64,000 nt of DNA from Roridomyces roridus. Lineage: Eukaryota; Basidiomycota; Agaricomycetes; Agaricales; Mycenaceae. The position numbers and the translations under genes were made by a program. Where the stretch lies: contig JARKIF010000002.1 of NCBI GenBank assembly GCA_029378245.1, positions 1,116,001 through 1,180,000 on the forward strand. The letters run 5' to 3'. Below are positions 45,924 to 57,159 of this stretch, one piece after another. The notes below the pieces were generated by a model, which searched no databases, was not told where the DNA came from, and saw nothing but the letters and a program-made list of their open reading frames with translations. Within the stretch, counting starts at the first letter, position 1. The number at the start of each line of letters is the position of its first letter.

Positions 45924-48175
45924 TTACACCCACACCTTTAAATATGCCACGACCCGTCTCAGAATGTCCTCCACGTGCTTTCGTTCATCGAATCTGCGCA
46001 AGATGTGTCAAGAGCATCTCTTCTGGACGAGAACGGTCAACTTACCCATGCGTTTCTCTCGGGTACATCACCAGCTCGACCGCCTTTTGACCTCTAGGCG
46101 TAGCGTGCCTTCTAAGGCCCCGCCAGAAGCCGATCGATTGCCCCGAGGGCACCCTCTCGTCCTTCTCGCCGGTCAGAATCAACACCGCGGTGTCAACGCC
46201 CGAGACCGCGTGTACGGGACTTATCCTACGCTTCGGAGCTTCGTCCCACGGGAGACGTTGTCCAATCGCCATCTATTTGTCAGTACGTCAACCTCGCAGC
46301 CATGACCAAAGACTATCACCTACCTCGAGTTCGGGCGACCCGGATTCCAAGACCATATTCTCCCAATCCGTGACGCCGGCACCTATAATCGCGGCCTTGT
46401 ACCGCGTCTTGGTCTCTGTGATCCCCCACGCTGCTATGGAACCACCGTGACTCCATCCTCCTACGGCCAGACGATCAGGGTCTGCCACCCCACGCCGAAT
46501 CATCTCGTCCGCCATACTGTCGCAGTCCGCCCAGTCTGTCATGCCGACTCCGAGATTCGCTGCATATCCAAACTGGTGGCCCCGGCCCTGGCCTTTCGAG
46601 CACCGTCAGTTGATTTCGGTTTCCCAAAAGAGCATGGGCACTCACTCCCTCGATAATTCGGGCAGATGACTAGATAGCCCGACCATGCCAGTAATTCACG
46701 CCATTGGCAAAAGTACGGCATGTAATCTGGTATCATCCGACTGTTTGTGGACGTCAGATACGGCTGCGAGCAAAAGCAAGGAGGATTTCTCACCGATACG
46801 GCCCTCCATGGAGGAATACAAACGTCGGCAGCTTCCCACCTTCGTACCCCGGTGGGTACCGCACTATGCCGCTCAAACGCGTGCCGTCCTCCGCGTTCCA
46901 ATGTACCACCTCGGTTTGGGATGCGGCGCGTCTGCGAGCCATTTCCCGTGGCACGACAACTTTGCGCGCGTTCCGTAGCCGGCCGTTGATGTCGACGCGG
47001 ATGGTCCACGCGTTGGGCGGCTCGTGGCGGATTGCCGAGCTGAGAATGGCGGCAAAGATGTAGGAGACGTCTCCGGATGTTGGGTCCACAACACGTTTTG
47101 CGTCCCAAGCGCTGAACCAAATCGCGTCGTCGTCTGTCTCGAATATGGTCAAGGTGGTGCGGGCACCGTCTGCGGAACAGACCACGACGTCCATGTGGGT
47201 ATCGACGTCGTTGCAGACTTCGATCGCGATGAAGCCTTCTCCCGATCCGCTGGTGTCCATGTTGACGATCCGCACGGCGTCTTCGGTTTCACCATAGAGG
47301 CGGGTTGTGGCGCCATCGGTAAAGGGTTCCCCGAGGCGGTGGACAAAGAGCGTTCGGGCATCCAAGATGTTGGTCGGAATGTAGTTTTGCAAGTCCGCGA
47401 TATGTCCCGAGCCGAGCCAGAGACTTTGTCCGGCAGGGGACCGCGGGTAGGTGGCGACATGGACGGGAACGGGATTCTCTTCATCGATGGCGATCCGTTC
47501 GACGAGAATAGGCATCTCGGAGTATTCGACGCCCTTGTTCTCCCGCAAGCGGTACAAAAGCTCCTTGCTGTCCGGACTCCACGTAAAGCTCTCGACTTGC
47601 ATATCCTCGCGAATGCCCTTGACCGGCGACGTCTCCTTTGTGGCCAAGTCGTACAGCATAATCCGCGCTAGTCCGACCTTCTCGCTGTACACCGTCGCGT
47701 CGTACTTTTGCTTGACGCGGAGAGTGTGTTCCTCTGGGGCGGGGGCGGGGCTCAAGAATGCAATACGCGCACCGTCTGGCGAGATATCGAAACTCTGCAC
47801 CCTGCATCCCGTCGCCATCTCTTCAGGCTCCCCTCTGTCGTCGATATCAACCGCAAACAACGTCCCCTTCTTGCCCGGCGTCGCACGGTCGCTGAGAAAT
47901 ATGATCCGTCGTCCATCGGGATGAAAATCAGCCCCGCCGTTGTAACAACCGCCCGAGACGAGTAATCGCGCGCTGCCTGGAACGTCCGTCTTGGCGACCC
48001 ACAGATCGGCCTCGGTGCTTGCGCTGATCCTGTATTGATGCTGGTATTGGTACACGACGTGCGTGCCGTCGGGGCTGAGTCGGATTTCGCGGACTTTGCC
48101 TGCAGCGGCGATGCGCGCGGCCAGGTCTTGGTCGTCCTCTTCTGGGTGTATTCCGTTTCCATTCATTGATGGCAT
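45924..48175 (-). CDS. S9-family prolyl oligopeptidase / acylaminoacyl peptidase
   Basis: The first exon (48175 to about 46790) encodes a beta-propeller: LSPDGTHVVYQYQHQ, GADFHPDGRRIIFLSD, FDISPDGARIAFLSP, FTWSPDSKELLYRL. The alpha/beta-hydrolase domain follows over four or five exons: LPTFVFLHGGPY, ELLAWSGYLVICPNYRG, AVGGWSHGGSIAAWG (nucleophile in GxSxG), TGEKDERVPSGQS (acid Asp) and YPRETHGFDERKHVEDIL (His). The triad is complete. Stop at 45924-45926 after VVAYLKVWV. Enzymes of this family remove N-acylated residues or cleave after Pro in small peptides. No signal peptide is present, so it is probably cytosolic. The fragmented open frames at 46042-47120 are its separate exons. Confidence 0.9.
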
Positions 48176-48476
48176 TGTGTAGAGAGAGGGTCGCGGACAT
48201 GGAATGCTTGGCTTGGGTATTTATACGTCCCGTGCGGTGGGAAGCTTTTACAAATAGGCTTTTCCTGGCGGGCTTTATTTCCTTAACCGTTTGTGCATCT
48301 TCCCTCGCCATGCATAATTGCGAGATTGCGAATGCCCTACGCAATCGGCTTCTTAGATTCCTATCGTTACATTACATTTTGGATTACCTATGTACTCGGC
48401 GCTGAATCTGTTCGTTCGTTCGTTCGCCAGTCGAGCTGGAATATGGCGCAAATAAAAAAAAACAGCAAAAGCGCGC

Positions 48477-49630
48477 CTACGTTCCCACGTGCATCATATC
48501 TTCCTTCCTGAGCCGCCGCCGACCCGCATCCCAACGACGGAGGTACTCTGGCACACGGTCCACAAACACCTCACACCCATCGAACAGATCTTTGGGAAGG
48601 ACATCGCGGCGCTGGTCCCACGGCTTGACGTCAACGCTCTCGCACCGGTCAAGACACACGAGAATCATCCCAAAGCTGTACGCATCCGACAATAACGCGT
48701 CTTGGCACTCTCCACGGAGCACTTCGGGCGCGGAGAAGGGACGTGTACCAGGGTGGATTTGCTCGATTTTGCGACCAGCCGAGGAAGGCCCGAATGGATC
48801 TGCGGGCTCATCGTGTGGGGATCGGTAGACCGAATCGACGGAGACGCTCCGCCCGAAATCGAGCAGTTTGACCGTGTTGCTGCCCGTGGTGACTTGCACG
48901 TTGAGCAGGGAAAGGTCGCCGTGGCTGAGGCCGTATGAATGGAGATGTGTGAGCCCGTCCATGAGTTGATTGTGGTACTCGCGCTTCTGAGGCGCTGAGA
49001 GGACGGGACGCGCGATGACGACGTCGTAGAGCGTGCGGCCGTCAATGTACTCGAGGACCATGCCGACGTTCTCGAGCGAGCCCAGGAACGCACAGACGTT
49101 CCGATGCCTGCTCAGAGTCGTGTAGACCCGCAGCTCGGCGAGGAACTGGACTGTCACGTCTGATGCATTGGATTGCATCTCGCCGTTGACCTCGAGCTGC
49201 ACGACGTCTGGCTTTTTTACTATGCATTTGAAAAGTTCAGAGGCGGAGCCGTGGGCGCAAGGAGAGAGACTGGCCGTGGGGTTGGAGGAGCCCTTGGGCG
49301 CGGTGTAGGCGAGGGGAGTGGGGAACGAGAAGAGCGAATTGGGGTGCCGCGTCAGCTGTAATATCGGCTGAGTCGATGCTGGCGTCGGTGGAGCGCGGAC
49401 TCTGGGCTCCGAGTGGTGTACGTCGCTCGGGACGTGATCATAGTTGTACAGCGAGTTTATGTCTTCCACAGCCGTTTGCTGCGCCGAGGAGAACGAAGAC
49501 AGATCCATAGGCGCAGGCTCTTCCTCGTCCATTTCCACTGCACATCGTCAGACACGTCTTCCAAATGCCAACGGTGCTCACCCATCCACCAGTTCTTCTT
49601 TGAAGTCAAAGTAACCCGTTTGAAATGCAT
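48477..49630 (-). CDS. Protein kinase-like protein with HGD catalytic loop
   Basis: A short first exon (MHFKRVTLTSKKNWWM, start 49630) joins across an intron of about 40 nt to the main exon, giving about 370 residues. After a Ser/Pro-rich N-terminal 80 residues comes the kinase domain: ASELFKCIVKKPD (probable Lys region), FLAELRVYTTLSRHRNVCAF (Glu helix), NVGMVLEYIDGRTLYDVV (hinge), YGLSHGDLSLLNVQV (catalytic loop with HGD in place of HRD), VKLLDFGRSVS (DFG) and TRPFSAPEVLRGECQD (APE-like). HGD loops are common in expanded Agaricomycete kinases. The glycine-rich loop is not obvious, so activity is uncertain. Confidence 0.85.
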
Positions 49631-50049
49631 GGTGGCAGCCGGAGCGGGGTTGCTCGGTGCTTGTGAGATCGCAGAGGTAGACGTGAGTCCCCTCGAGTAC
49701 GGGGGGCGAAGAGTGTTCTGCATGGAGGAGGAGAGGCCAGAACTTGGGCTAGAGCTCCGCAAAGGGCAACGTGCGCTGCGTCCATTGTCTGATTTGATCG
49801 CTTCAATTGACGCCCTAGTCTTCCCCGCATTACGGCGTAGCTCAGTACGTATCTACTGAACAAATCCCTTGCCCCAGCTGCTTCATAACGGCCAAGAAAA
49901 CTCCCATGCATCTCCACTCTTCCCACCAACTGCTTTAACAAAAGTACACGTCCTGTAAGACCACGACCTAAATGAATCGAATTCCAAAGCAGGTGAGATT
50001 TAGGAACAGGCGGATATGTGCGAGAATGCAATGAGCAAGTGAGAGAGAC
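49631..50049. other. Intergenic region
   Basis: Upstream of the kinase gene. No gene or repeat is recognised. Confidence 0.4.
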
Positions 50050-50213
50050 ACACAGTGGAGCATAGGGAGAGATCTAGTGGCCGCCAGTAGTATTCGATGC
50101 AATGAAAAAATGACAAAAGAAACGACTTGCCTTTATACTATACCTTTGACCTACCTGTTCTTGTGCATTCTTGAGGTCTTCGGTCTTCTTTCTTGTTGTT
50201 GGGGTCTTCTTTC
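50050..50213 (-). mobile_element. SINE-like repeat copy 4/5, 3' part (split by transposon)
   Basis: On the minus strand this shows AAGACC-type tail repeats followed by the family's 3' block (AAGTCGTTTCTTTTG, ATCGAATACTACTGGCGGCC). It lacks the tRNA-like core, which is found in the same orientation at 57742-58290 across the inserted transposon. Confidence 0.8.
50206..50213. repeat. Target-site duplication, left copy
   Basis: CTTCTTTC lies directly before the left end of the 50214-57741 element and is identical to 57742-57749. The repeat tail it lies in is itself rich in CTTCTT, so part of the match could be chance. Confidence 0.7.
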
Positions 50214-50800
50214 TATGCTGTTCGTTTTGTAAAAAAAATAAACCCATATCGAATTGGTCCGGACATGGAAATATCGGGTCTGAGGCGGCCAATATATCGA
50301 GTCTGGAGCAACATCGACGATCAATTCAGCAGAACATCGAGTGAGGTGCGGAGATATCGAGGGTTTGGGCTGGAAACATCGAGAGAGTACCCGGATTGCA
50401 ACGAGTCAATATATCGAATTCACGATGCATATATATCGAGCCTCGAGGGATGGAGTGCAAACATCTCTCGAGCAAGCTTGTGACATCTAATTAGATGGGA
50501 CTGTCCCCCAGCAACGCCATTAACAGTGTTCGGGCCCTCGCGCTCGTTGCATCCGCCAGCTGACGGGGCCTGAGCGCCCCTGGCGTCGTCGCATCGGTCA
50601 TCGCTGATGGCTCGGAGTTGGCGGATCAAAATTGCACATGTTTGGCGCCCTTCCAAAACGGTCTTGCTCCTTCCACACCCGCTGTTCTCTGCTCTAGTGT
50701 CCACGCGCGAGGCTCTCGAACCAATGCAGAAAGCAGATGCCTCCGGGATCCGACTAGCGCTTGATCAAACTGCTGGGCAAGGCAGCCGTCACTGTACTTA
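50214..50800 (+). repeat. Left terminal inverted repeat
   Basis: Matches the reverse complement of 57160-57741 with substitutions and small gaps. The outer 235 bp hold about ten copies of ATCGA preceded by AC or AT (for example near 50247, 50302, 50325, 50344, 50369, 50389, 50412). The inner part includes GTGACATCTAAT and TTGGCGGATCAAAATTGCAC. Confidence 0.85.
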
Positions 50801-51907
50801 CTTGCTCGCTCTGCTGGTCGGGAGCACTGGCTACGCCGCTACTCCGTCCACCATGTCCCTAGAACATGGGCTTCCTGCCTTACGAGTTGCAGAGGCTCGT
50901 TCCTTCAAGATCATGTCAACATTCGACTCCGGAGTCGGTGCGATCTGTGGCAATCTCGCTCCACCCGATGTGTACTTTGGTTGCCGCCTCTTGGTGCCAG
51001 TTCGAGCTGGTGAGTATCTGGCACCTTTCCCCTCCCCGCCCCTTGTACCGTGCTCTGTAAACCGCCAGCAAGAGACCCGCCCCTGGGACTCCCAAGCTGC
51101 GTTGCCGGTGCCTGCCTACATACGGTTATCCTTCTATCGTTTCTGTCTTTTCTTGTACCGTCAGACCCATTACCGACTGTCCACAGCACTCCTATTTATA
51201 TAATCGTACGAATTGCCGTTTGGGCGTCTGCGTCTGCCACGTCCGTCGACTCTGCTCGTCGGACGAGCATCGCCTGCGCGAGTAGGGTAGGCCCACCTCA
51301 TCAGTATGCATACTCGCCTGCGTTGGCTTGTGGTTGCGCTTCGCCGATTACAAAGATGATGATGAGAGGCAGAGGCTGTGGACAGTGGAAAGCCGTAGGC
51401 ACGGTTGGTGAGTGATCTGTTGTTTGAATCCGAACGCGCCCGAATTGAAAGCGGATTTTTTCAGCCGGGCAATTCACGACTTCCTGGCCGAGATGACCAG
51501 GGCAGGCATTGGGGACATGGTGGAGTGTGCATCGTCACTGCCGTTCGGTACATTGACATACAGTTTGTTGCATCTGGTTCCTACGTTGTTGTACGGAGGA
51601 ATTATCACCTTGTTTACCTCTTTGTCCTGGCAATGAGACACGAGTCGCCTCTTACACGAGAGAATGAACTCATTGTTCACGCCGTTTGTATTTACAACGA
51701 GGATGTATATTTCAATTATGGGTACAACTTCAAGATACGTAGCTGCGTGTCCAAGAAAAAAAAAGAACGAGGATGATTAAGTATGGGTGAATTGCGGGGA
51801 GTTTGTAAGTAGGATGGTGCGGGACGAAACTCAAGAAAGAGAGGCTGTACACACTCATGATTCAACATTCGACGGGTCGGAGTCCAATTTCCAGCGGCCG
51901 CCACACC
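50801..51907. other. Non-coding inner part of the transposon, left side
   Basis: No convincing gene. A plus-strand open frame at 50607-51203 starts in the inverted repeat, and a similar short frame exists in the right repeat, but neither resembles a known protein. It may contain the 3' region of the unknown minus-strand gene. Confidence 0.45.
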
Positions 51908-53541
51908 CTAGAACTTGAACTTGACCTCCTTGTTGTAGGGGTTACCGAGAGTAGCACCATCGAACAAGGACGCGCAATAGTCCCACTGGGAACTGTCGTA
52001 GTACGACGTAAATTCTGGGGTCGATAAGTTGCGCGGCTTGCCCTCGTCGACGGTAAGGTCGATCACATCTGAGAACAATGAATCAGAGGTTTAAACTTTC
52101 AAGGAAGCAATGGCTTACCCGCCGCGGCTTCAAGCTCCTTTGCGATTTCGTCCTTCAAGAACTCTGGGGTGCGGACACGAGACCACTTCCGGCTCGTCGA
52201 TTCTGGTGTGGCGCATCAATAAACTGGTAAGAATGCGGGATTGAAAACACACCTCTCGCCTTTTTCTTTGCCGGCTGGTCGGCCTCAGGCTCCGCAGCCT
52301 CGCTCTCTTCATCGCTGGGAACGGAAACCAATCTCCGTTTGTTGCGCGCCTTGGGCTCGACGATAGTGGCGTCCTCCTCCGAGTCTTCTTCGTTTTCCGA
52401 GTCTGGTAAACATACTTGAGTTCCCAGGTAAATTTGTTTTCTGTGAGGCTCACCGTCATCGCCCGCGGTGGGCTTTCTGAAGCTATGCTCTGCCGAATCC
52501 GCTGCCTCGGAAGCCCATTCGGCCAGCAGTGCAGCGGGGATTGGGTCGATAGAGACTACGCAAGAGGAGGGTTCAGTGTGTCAAAGTGAGAAAAGTGTAT
52601 CGGCGCACCTATGAAGATACGCGCGTGGCGAAAACCGGTGGTCCCGCTGCCTTTGTTAATGTCGAGAACTGACCCATCCGGACGGGGTTCCGGAGCGATA
52701 GAAAGCTTCGAGTTGATGCCTGCGGCAATGCACCACGCGGGCTCCTCTTCATTCCCGCTCTCGCGCTGGATACGCGCAAAATACTCGAACGGGGAAGGAA
52801 GGAGTTTGGTCAAAGCGGCCACCGTTTCCGCGTGATCAGCTGCACGATCAAACCAAATACCATTCTCCCCCTTCAAAGGCTTCATGGTGGCCAATCCGTT
52901 CTTGACAGCGAGCTGCGTCTGGATTTTGTTAGGAACATTCTGAAATGCTTTTGGCAATCTCAGGCCCGAAGCGCTGGTTTGCTACATCGGATGACCACTC
53001 AGTTATTGTAAGTTTGAAGTGGTGGGGCTCTCACCGAGGACTTCGTTCCGCACGGGATAATCTCAACTGACATGACTTGGAAGGTGTCCGCGGACGCTTC
53101 CGGCTTCTTTCCCTGCCACACGAACCGGTTTTTAGACTTCAATAGGCTGAATAATCCTCAAATACTGACCTTGCCTTTCTTCTTGGCCGTATTGGCATCC
53201 GCGGCAGGGGCCTGCCTCAATCCTTTGTTCGCCTCCTTGTTTGCAGCATCGAGATTCGCAGCAGCCTTCTTCGAAGAAGATGATGCGCCGGATCGCGAGG
53301 AGAAGGCCGCCAAGCTAAAAGGCTTCTTGGAGCTCGAGGCTGAGCCTCGACCGGCAATCCCAGCCAGCAGATTGTTGACCTTGGAAGGCTTCTTCATCGG
53401 ACGCGCGAGTATGTGGTGTTTTTTGTGGTGATAGCAGTTGCCGCAATACTCCTGGAGCTCTGGAGCCTCCTCGTACGTCGTACAGTCGCACTCCTCCTGG
53501 TCAAGTTTGCTTTGGGCAGTACACTCCCCCAGGTCGGACAT
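51908..53541 (-). CDS. Unknown Cys/His-rich protein encoded in the transposon
   Basis: Start at ATG 53541 (MSDLGECTAQSKL). Exons join in frame to a stop at 51908-51910 after NPYNKEVKFKF. The N-terminus has a potential zinc-binding cluster: ECTAQ...ECDCTTYEE...EYCGNCYHHKKHH, giving C-x-C and CxxC followed by HH and HH. A Ser/Lys/Ala-rich linker follows. The middle part (VEIIPCGTKSS, QNVPNKIQTQLAVKNGL, GIWFDRAADHAETVAALTKL, PFEYFARIQRESGNEEEPAW) looks globular, and the C-terminal third is acidic with a basic KRRLVS and PAKKKARE, possibly nuclear. I recall related basidiomycete proteins with a similar N-terminal cluster but no function. It lies 152 bp downstream of the integrase gene on the same strand, so it may be an accessory transposition protein. 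Confidence 0.7.
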
Positions 53542-53692
53542 GGAAGAAGAAGACAAGTCGAATACGGGTACTTTGCTCAGCACCCGCTGGCTCCCAGCTC
53601 AGGTCGGCCCTGTTAGCTGTGCCAGTCACCGTTGAGAGGTTCGGCAGAGGCTTTTTGACATTGTTCGACGTTGCGAGGGTAATGCAGCGAAT

Positions 53693-55688
53693 TTATTGTT
53701 CATTGTGGTAATTAATCTGGTTCAAAATAGACAATCCGCGCCCCCACATCTCCGCACGAGGCCGCCAAACTGCATCCGGAAGTGCAATACGAAGCTGCCG
53801 ACCGCTGCGCCGCCCCGACTTGAGAACCTCGTAGGCGGGATAAGTGCCGTCAGCCCATTCATCAGGAAGCAGGCCATATCCACCGGGAACAATCTCAGCT
53901 TCCTCCGCCGCCACGAACGTCTCCTTGAACAGCTCCAGGGTCTCCTCATCCGAGAACGGACAATCGTGCTTGGGGGTAACTACCGGCTCAGGATGGAAGT
54001 TGCCCGAGTGGGCCTCCTCTACCTGTTCATCCAACTCGTCGGAGTCGTATCCAGTCTGCTCGTAATCGGGTTGCGGCACCTCTTCATCGTCGAGTTGGCC
54101 AGCGCCGGTTTGGTCCGGGTCCCGCTGAGATTCAGCGCCGTGAACACCGTAGTAGCGTTCGAGGATGCTAGGGTGAACCTTGTCGTGTTCGTCGACATAC
54201 ATACCGTTTTGTACCTGTCCCAATAAACACATGTCCTGTATACATCGAAAAATATGTTCTCGTGAATGCTCTGGACATTGAAAGCACACGCACCTCAGGG
54301 CTCATATCGTGACCCTCCCCGGAGATGGGATGGCAGTTCCACTCCTCGCGGAACTGCTCGCAGTCTTCGTTGATGAAATCCAAAAACAGGGCATGCAATA
54401 GCCATAGATGATGGGGGTTGGTCCTGTCCAGGCCATGGAGTGCTTCGAGGCGATAGAAAAACGCTCGCCAGCGGCGCGCAAACTGAGAGCCAACTTCAAC
54501 CCACAGACGCTCAATGCGTGTGTTGTGCGTAGAGCTTTAAAAGTTCAGACAATATGAGTAGATGAAATTGAGCCACCTACGAGCCCCATATAAAAGACGC
54601 CCGACCCAAACCCCGCGTAACGATCATGTGCACTGCGACCTTCTTGTTCTCCGCACCTCTGTCGCCGCGCACTCGAGACGGAAGCCCATACTCCCCAACC
54701 GCTTGAAGAAACACATCCAGGACAGTTTGCGATCTGTTATTCGTACTCGCGCGGAGAGCTGTAATCTGCCAGCGTGGTCAATCTTATTTGCAAGCCAGAG
54801 AAAAATCACGAACATAGCGCGAGTATCCGTCAATGAAGCCGTGGATGACGAAGCCCCAAAGGATGAGTTTATGGTGGCCGTCGACATGCCACAGCGCATG
54901 CGGTCGGGCAACACGGTAGTCCTGACGTTTGATGATTCGACGTTGCCGGAGAATTCGCCCAATGCCATCGACACGCCGAACGGAGGAAAAGACACGGCGC
55001 TTCTGTACGCGAAAGCCCTTGCGTCGCAGGAAACCAATTAAATAGCGAAGACCGGAGTCCGGCTTGGCGTTGCGGAAGGATTTGACGAGATCGTCTAGTT
55101 CCGCTTTGCTCAAATCTGTGAACTTTCGAACCACACCGTTCTCCTCCAAACACCTGACAAGGGTGGGACGACTGATACCCAAAATTTTGGCCAGTTTTGA
55201 GACGCTGATGTTGCGGTGAGAAGCCAAGGCCTCCGTCATGAATTCGGCGTTGATCTGTTTCCGTGGGCGACCTCGCCGGCCAGTCTTGACCACAGTAACC
55301 GGCTGAATGGCAACAACATTCGACTCTTCACTGAGCCAGAAATGAGAAAAAGAATTTGGGACAAATTGCGGACTTACCTGGCGGCTGCGACTTCCTGGGC
55401 GTGACATAGATCCACGATGAGACCGCCGACCTCCTCGGTACATGCCATGATCCACGCGAGCGGGACGTGTTCCTCCTCGGAATGCTGCTCAAATGCCTGC
55501 AGAACAGCAACAAGCTCTTGCGTCGCGCGCTCCGCATGAAATCGAAGTCGGTTGGCATCTGCATCCTGCAAAAGTACTTGAACGGCGCCATTGAACGTTT
55601 CCAGCATGTATTGATACGCGTCCTGGACATTCGGGGACAATTGCTCGCCACCAGCAAGGGCGGGCAGCGGAGGGAGTGAGCGCGACAT
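53693..55688 (-). CDS. Integrase-core (DDE) protein, likely transposase of the element
   Basis: Five exons starting [19 protein letters not shown]. After a helical N-terminal region there is [10 protein letters not shown] and a helix-turn-helix, [20 protein letters not shown], for DNA binding. The catalytic core then shows all three acidic residues of an RNase-H-fold integrase: [15 protein letters not shown] (D1), [13 protein letters not shown] (D2) and [19 protein letters not shown] (E). Next come [17 protein letters not shown] and [18 protein letters not shown]. The C-terminal part (after the last intron) is acidic and specific to this family. The motif set matches an Agaricomycete integrase-core family known from many genome annotations. 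The introns used, such as the one replacing RDFSLACK with [11 protein letters not shown], remove the only stops. The gene looks intact. Confidence 0.85.
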
Positions 55689-55858
55689 GGATGTCGCGGC
55701 GGGTGCTATGTGCAAAATTAGATCACTGCAACCGACATGAAATCCTTTGTCTGGCAAACAAGCGCCTCAGGGTGGTCGTAATAATGGACCTGGAAACTGT
55801 TAGCAAGGAGTTTCGAGTCGTTTTCGTCTTTCCGTCAATCCTTTCCTCGACTCCCACC

Positions 55859-56935
55859 ATGAGCACCAAATCGCAGAACAACGCTGCGACGCAACAAAAC
55901 GTTACGCTCCAACAAGACGCGGGGTCAAGCGACATGAATAAAATTGAGAAGAACGAGGGCCAGTGGCTCCAGCACGCCGACCACTGGTATGCAGACGGCT
56001 CCCTCGTCCTTCGGGTGAGTACTCCTTTCCCCTCGCCCTCGTGTACAGCGGCGCTGAAACTGCTCCAGGTCAATAAATCTCTGTATAAAGTGCACGAAGG
56101 TGTGCTTACCCGACTGGCTCCCAACTTCTTTGGCGGCATCCTCAGCATCCCAGACGGCAAGGAGCCGGGCGACCCAACTCGGGAGGGTACAGAGCTCTTT
56201 CCGCTCCTGTTAGAGGGAGTCGATATTCAAAGGTTTGAGGACTTTCTGGCTTGGAACTATCACTCGGTGTAAGTTTCATACAAGTTTCCGTCGCTCGTTG
56301 TGCTTACGTCTCGCAGGCCCAAGACAGTTCTCGACGACCCCTTCCAAAAGCGGCGCTTTTTCATGAATCTTCTGGCCATATCCGACATGTGGCAGATCGA
56401 CACTGGCCGAGACACCGCCATCACCGAGCTCGAGAAGATGGCTCTTAGCCCGGTCGAGCGTCTGGAGCTAGCCGTCAAGTACTCCGTCCCGCACTGGGTC
56501 GATGAGGCCGTCAAGGACATCTTTGCCGCCAAGGTCACTAGCCTCAAGGACGAGGACATCGCCCGCCTCGATTGCAAGGTGTACTCTGTGCTCGTCAAAG
56601 GTGCATTCATGATTGAGACAGAGATTCGGCGTACGGCTCAGGTCGAGCCCGCGACGGAGCGGGATCCAGATTGGCGTTGCATGGATCATGCAAAATGCTG
56701 CGCCACGTGGAAACGGGTCTGGTGGGAGGTTATTGGGCGGAAACTACTCCACCCGGACATTCCGATCTCCACAGACGATATCCATTGGGAGGTCAAGAAG
56801 ATACACCACAAGGACATCAGCCCCCAGTGCATGAAGGACATGGTGACGGAGATCGAGTCGATAGTTTTCGTCGACAAACGCATCATCGCCGGGGTCATCG
56901 AGGCGATCCTCGAGTTCATGGGCGTCGGACGGTAG
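55859..56935 (+). CDS. BTB/POZ-domain protein carried by the transposon
   Basis: Three exons starting MSTKSQNNAATQQNV. The BTB/POZ part is HADHWYADGSLVLR then VNKSLYKVHEGVLTRLAPNF, with LFPLLLEGVDIQRFEDFLAW, matching the Agaricomycete BTB family in which W-ADG-V-L and KVH-G-L are conserved. The C-terminal half is helical (MALSPVERLELAVKYSVPHW, DEDIARLDCKVYSVLVKGAF) and ends FVDKRIIAGVIEAILEFMGVGR. Such proteins are expanded in mushrooms; they may be adaptors for ubiquitin ligases or regulators, but this is unproven. The gene is divergent from the integrase with only 170 bp between starts, so the two probably share a promoter region. It appears intact. Confidence 0.85.
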
Positions 56936-57159
56936 ATACACTTAGAGCATTGACAGTCTCTCGAGGCAATATAAATTTCTTGGTTAATTTGTTTGCGGGA
57001 AAGTACAGAAGCACTTGAAGCTGAGGAGGAATTGGAGTGAGAACTGCTAGAAATGTGGGTGAGTGGTAGAAACGCACCAGTTCTATCTACATCCGTCTCC
57101 TGCTCGGAATAGTAAGGGACCAGCTTGGCGAGTAAAAATCCGGCTGTCTTTGGGCTGCC
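56936..57159. other. Inner flank of the right inverted repeat
   Basis: 3' region of the BTB gene; nothing else is recognised. Confidence 0.4.

Noticed and set aside
47024..47671. Plus-strand open frame of 215 codons
   Set aside because: Antisense shadow of the S9 peptidase propeller exon.
50607..51203. Plus-strand open frame of 198 codons starting in the left inverted repeat
   Set aside because: The right repeat has a similar but shorter frame that diverges in sequence and length; there is no domain, so coding is not supported.
54562..55041. Plus-strand open frame of 159 codons
   Set aside because: Antisense of the integrase catalytic exons.
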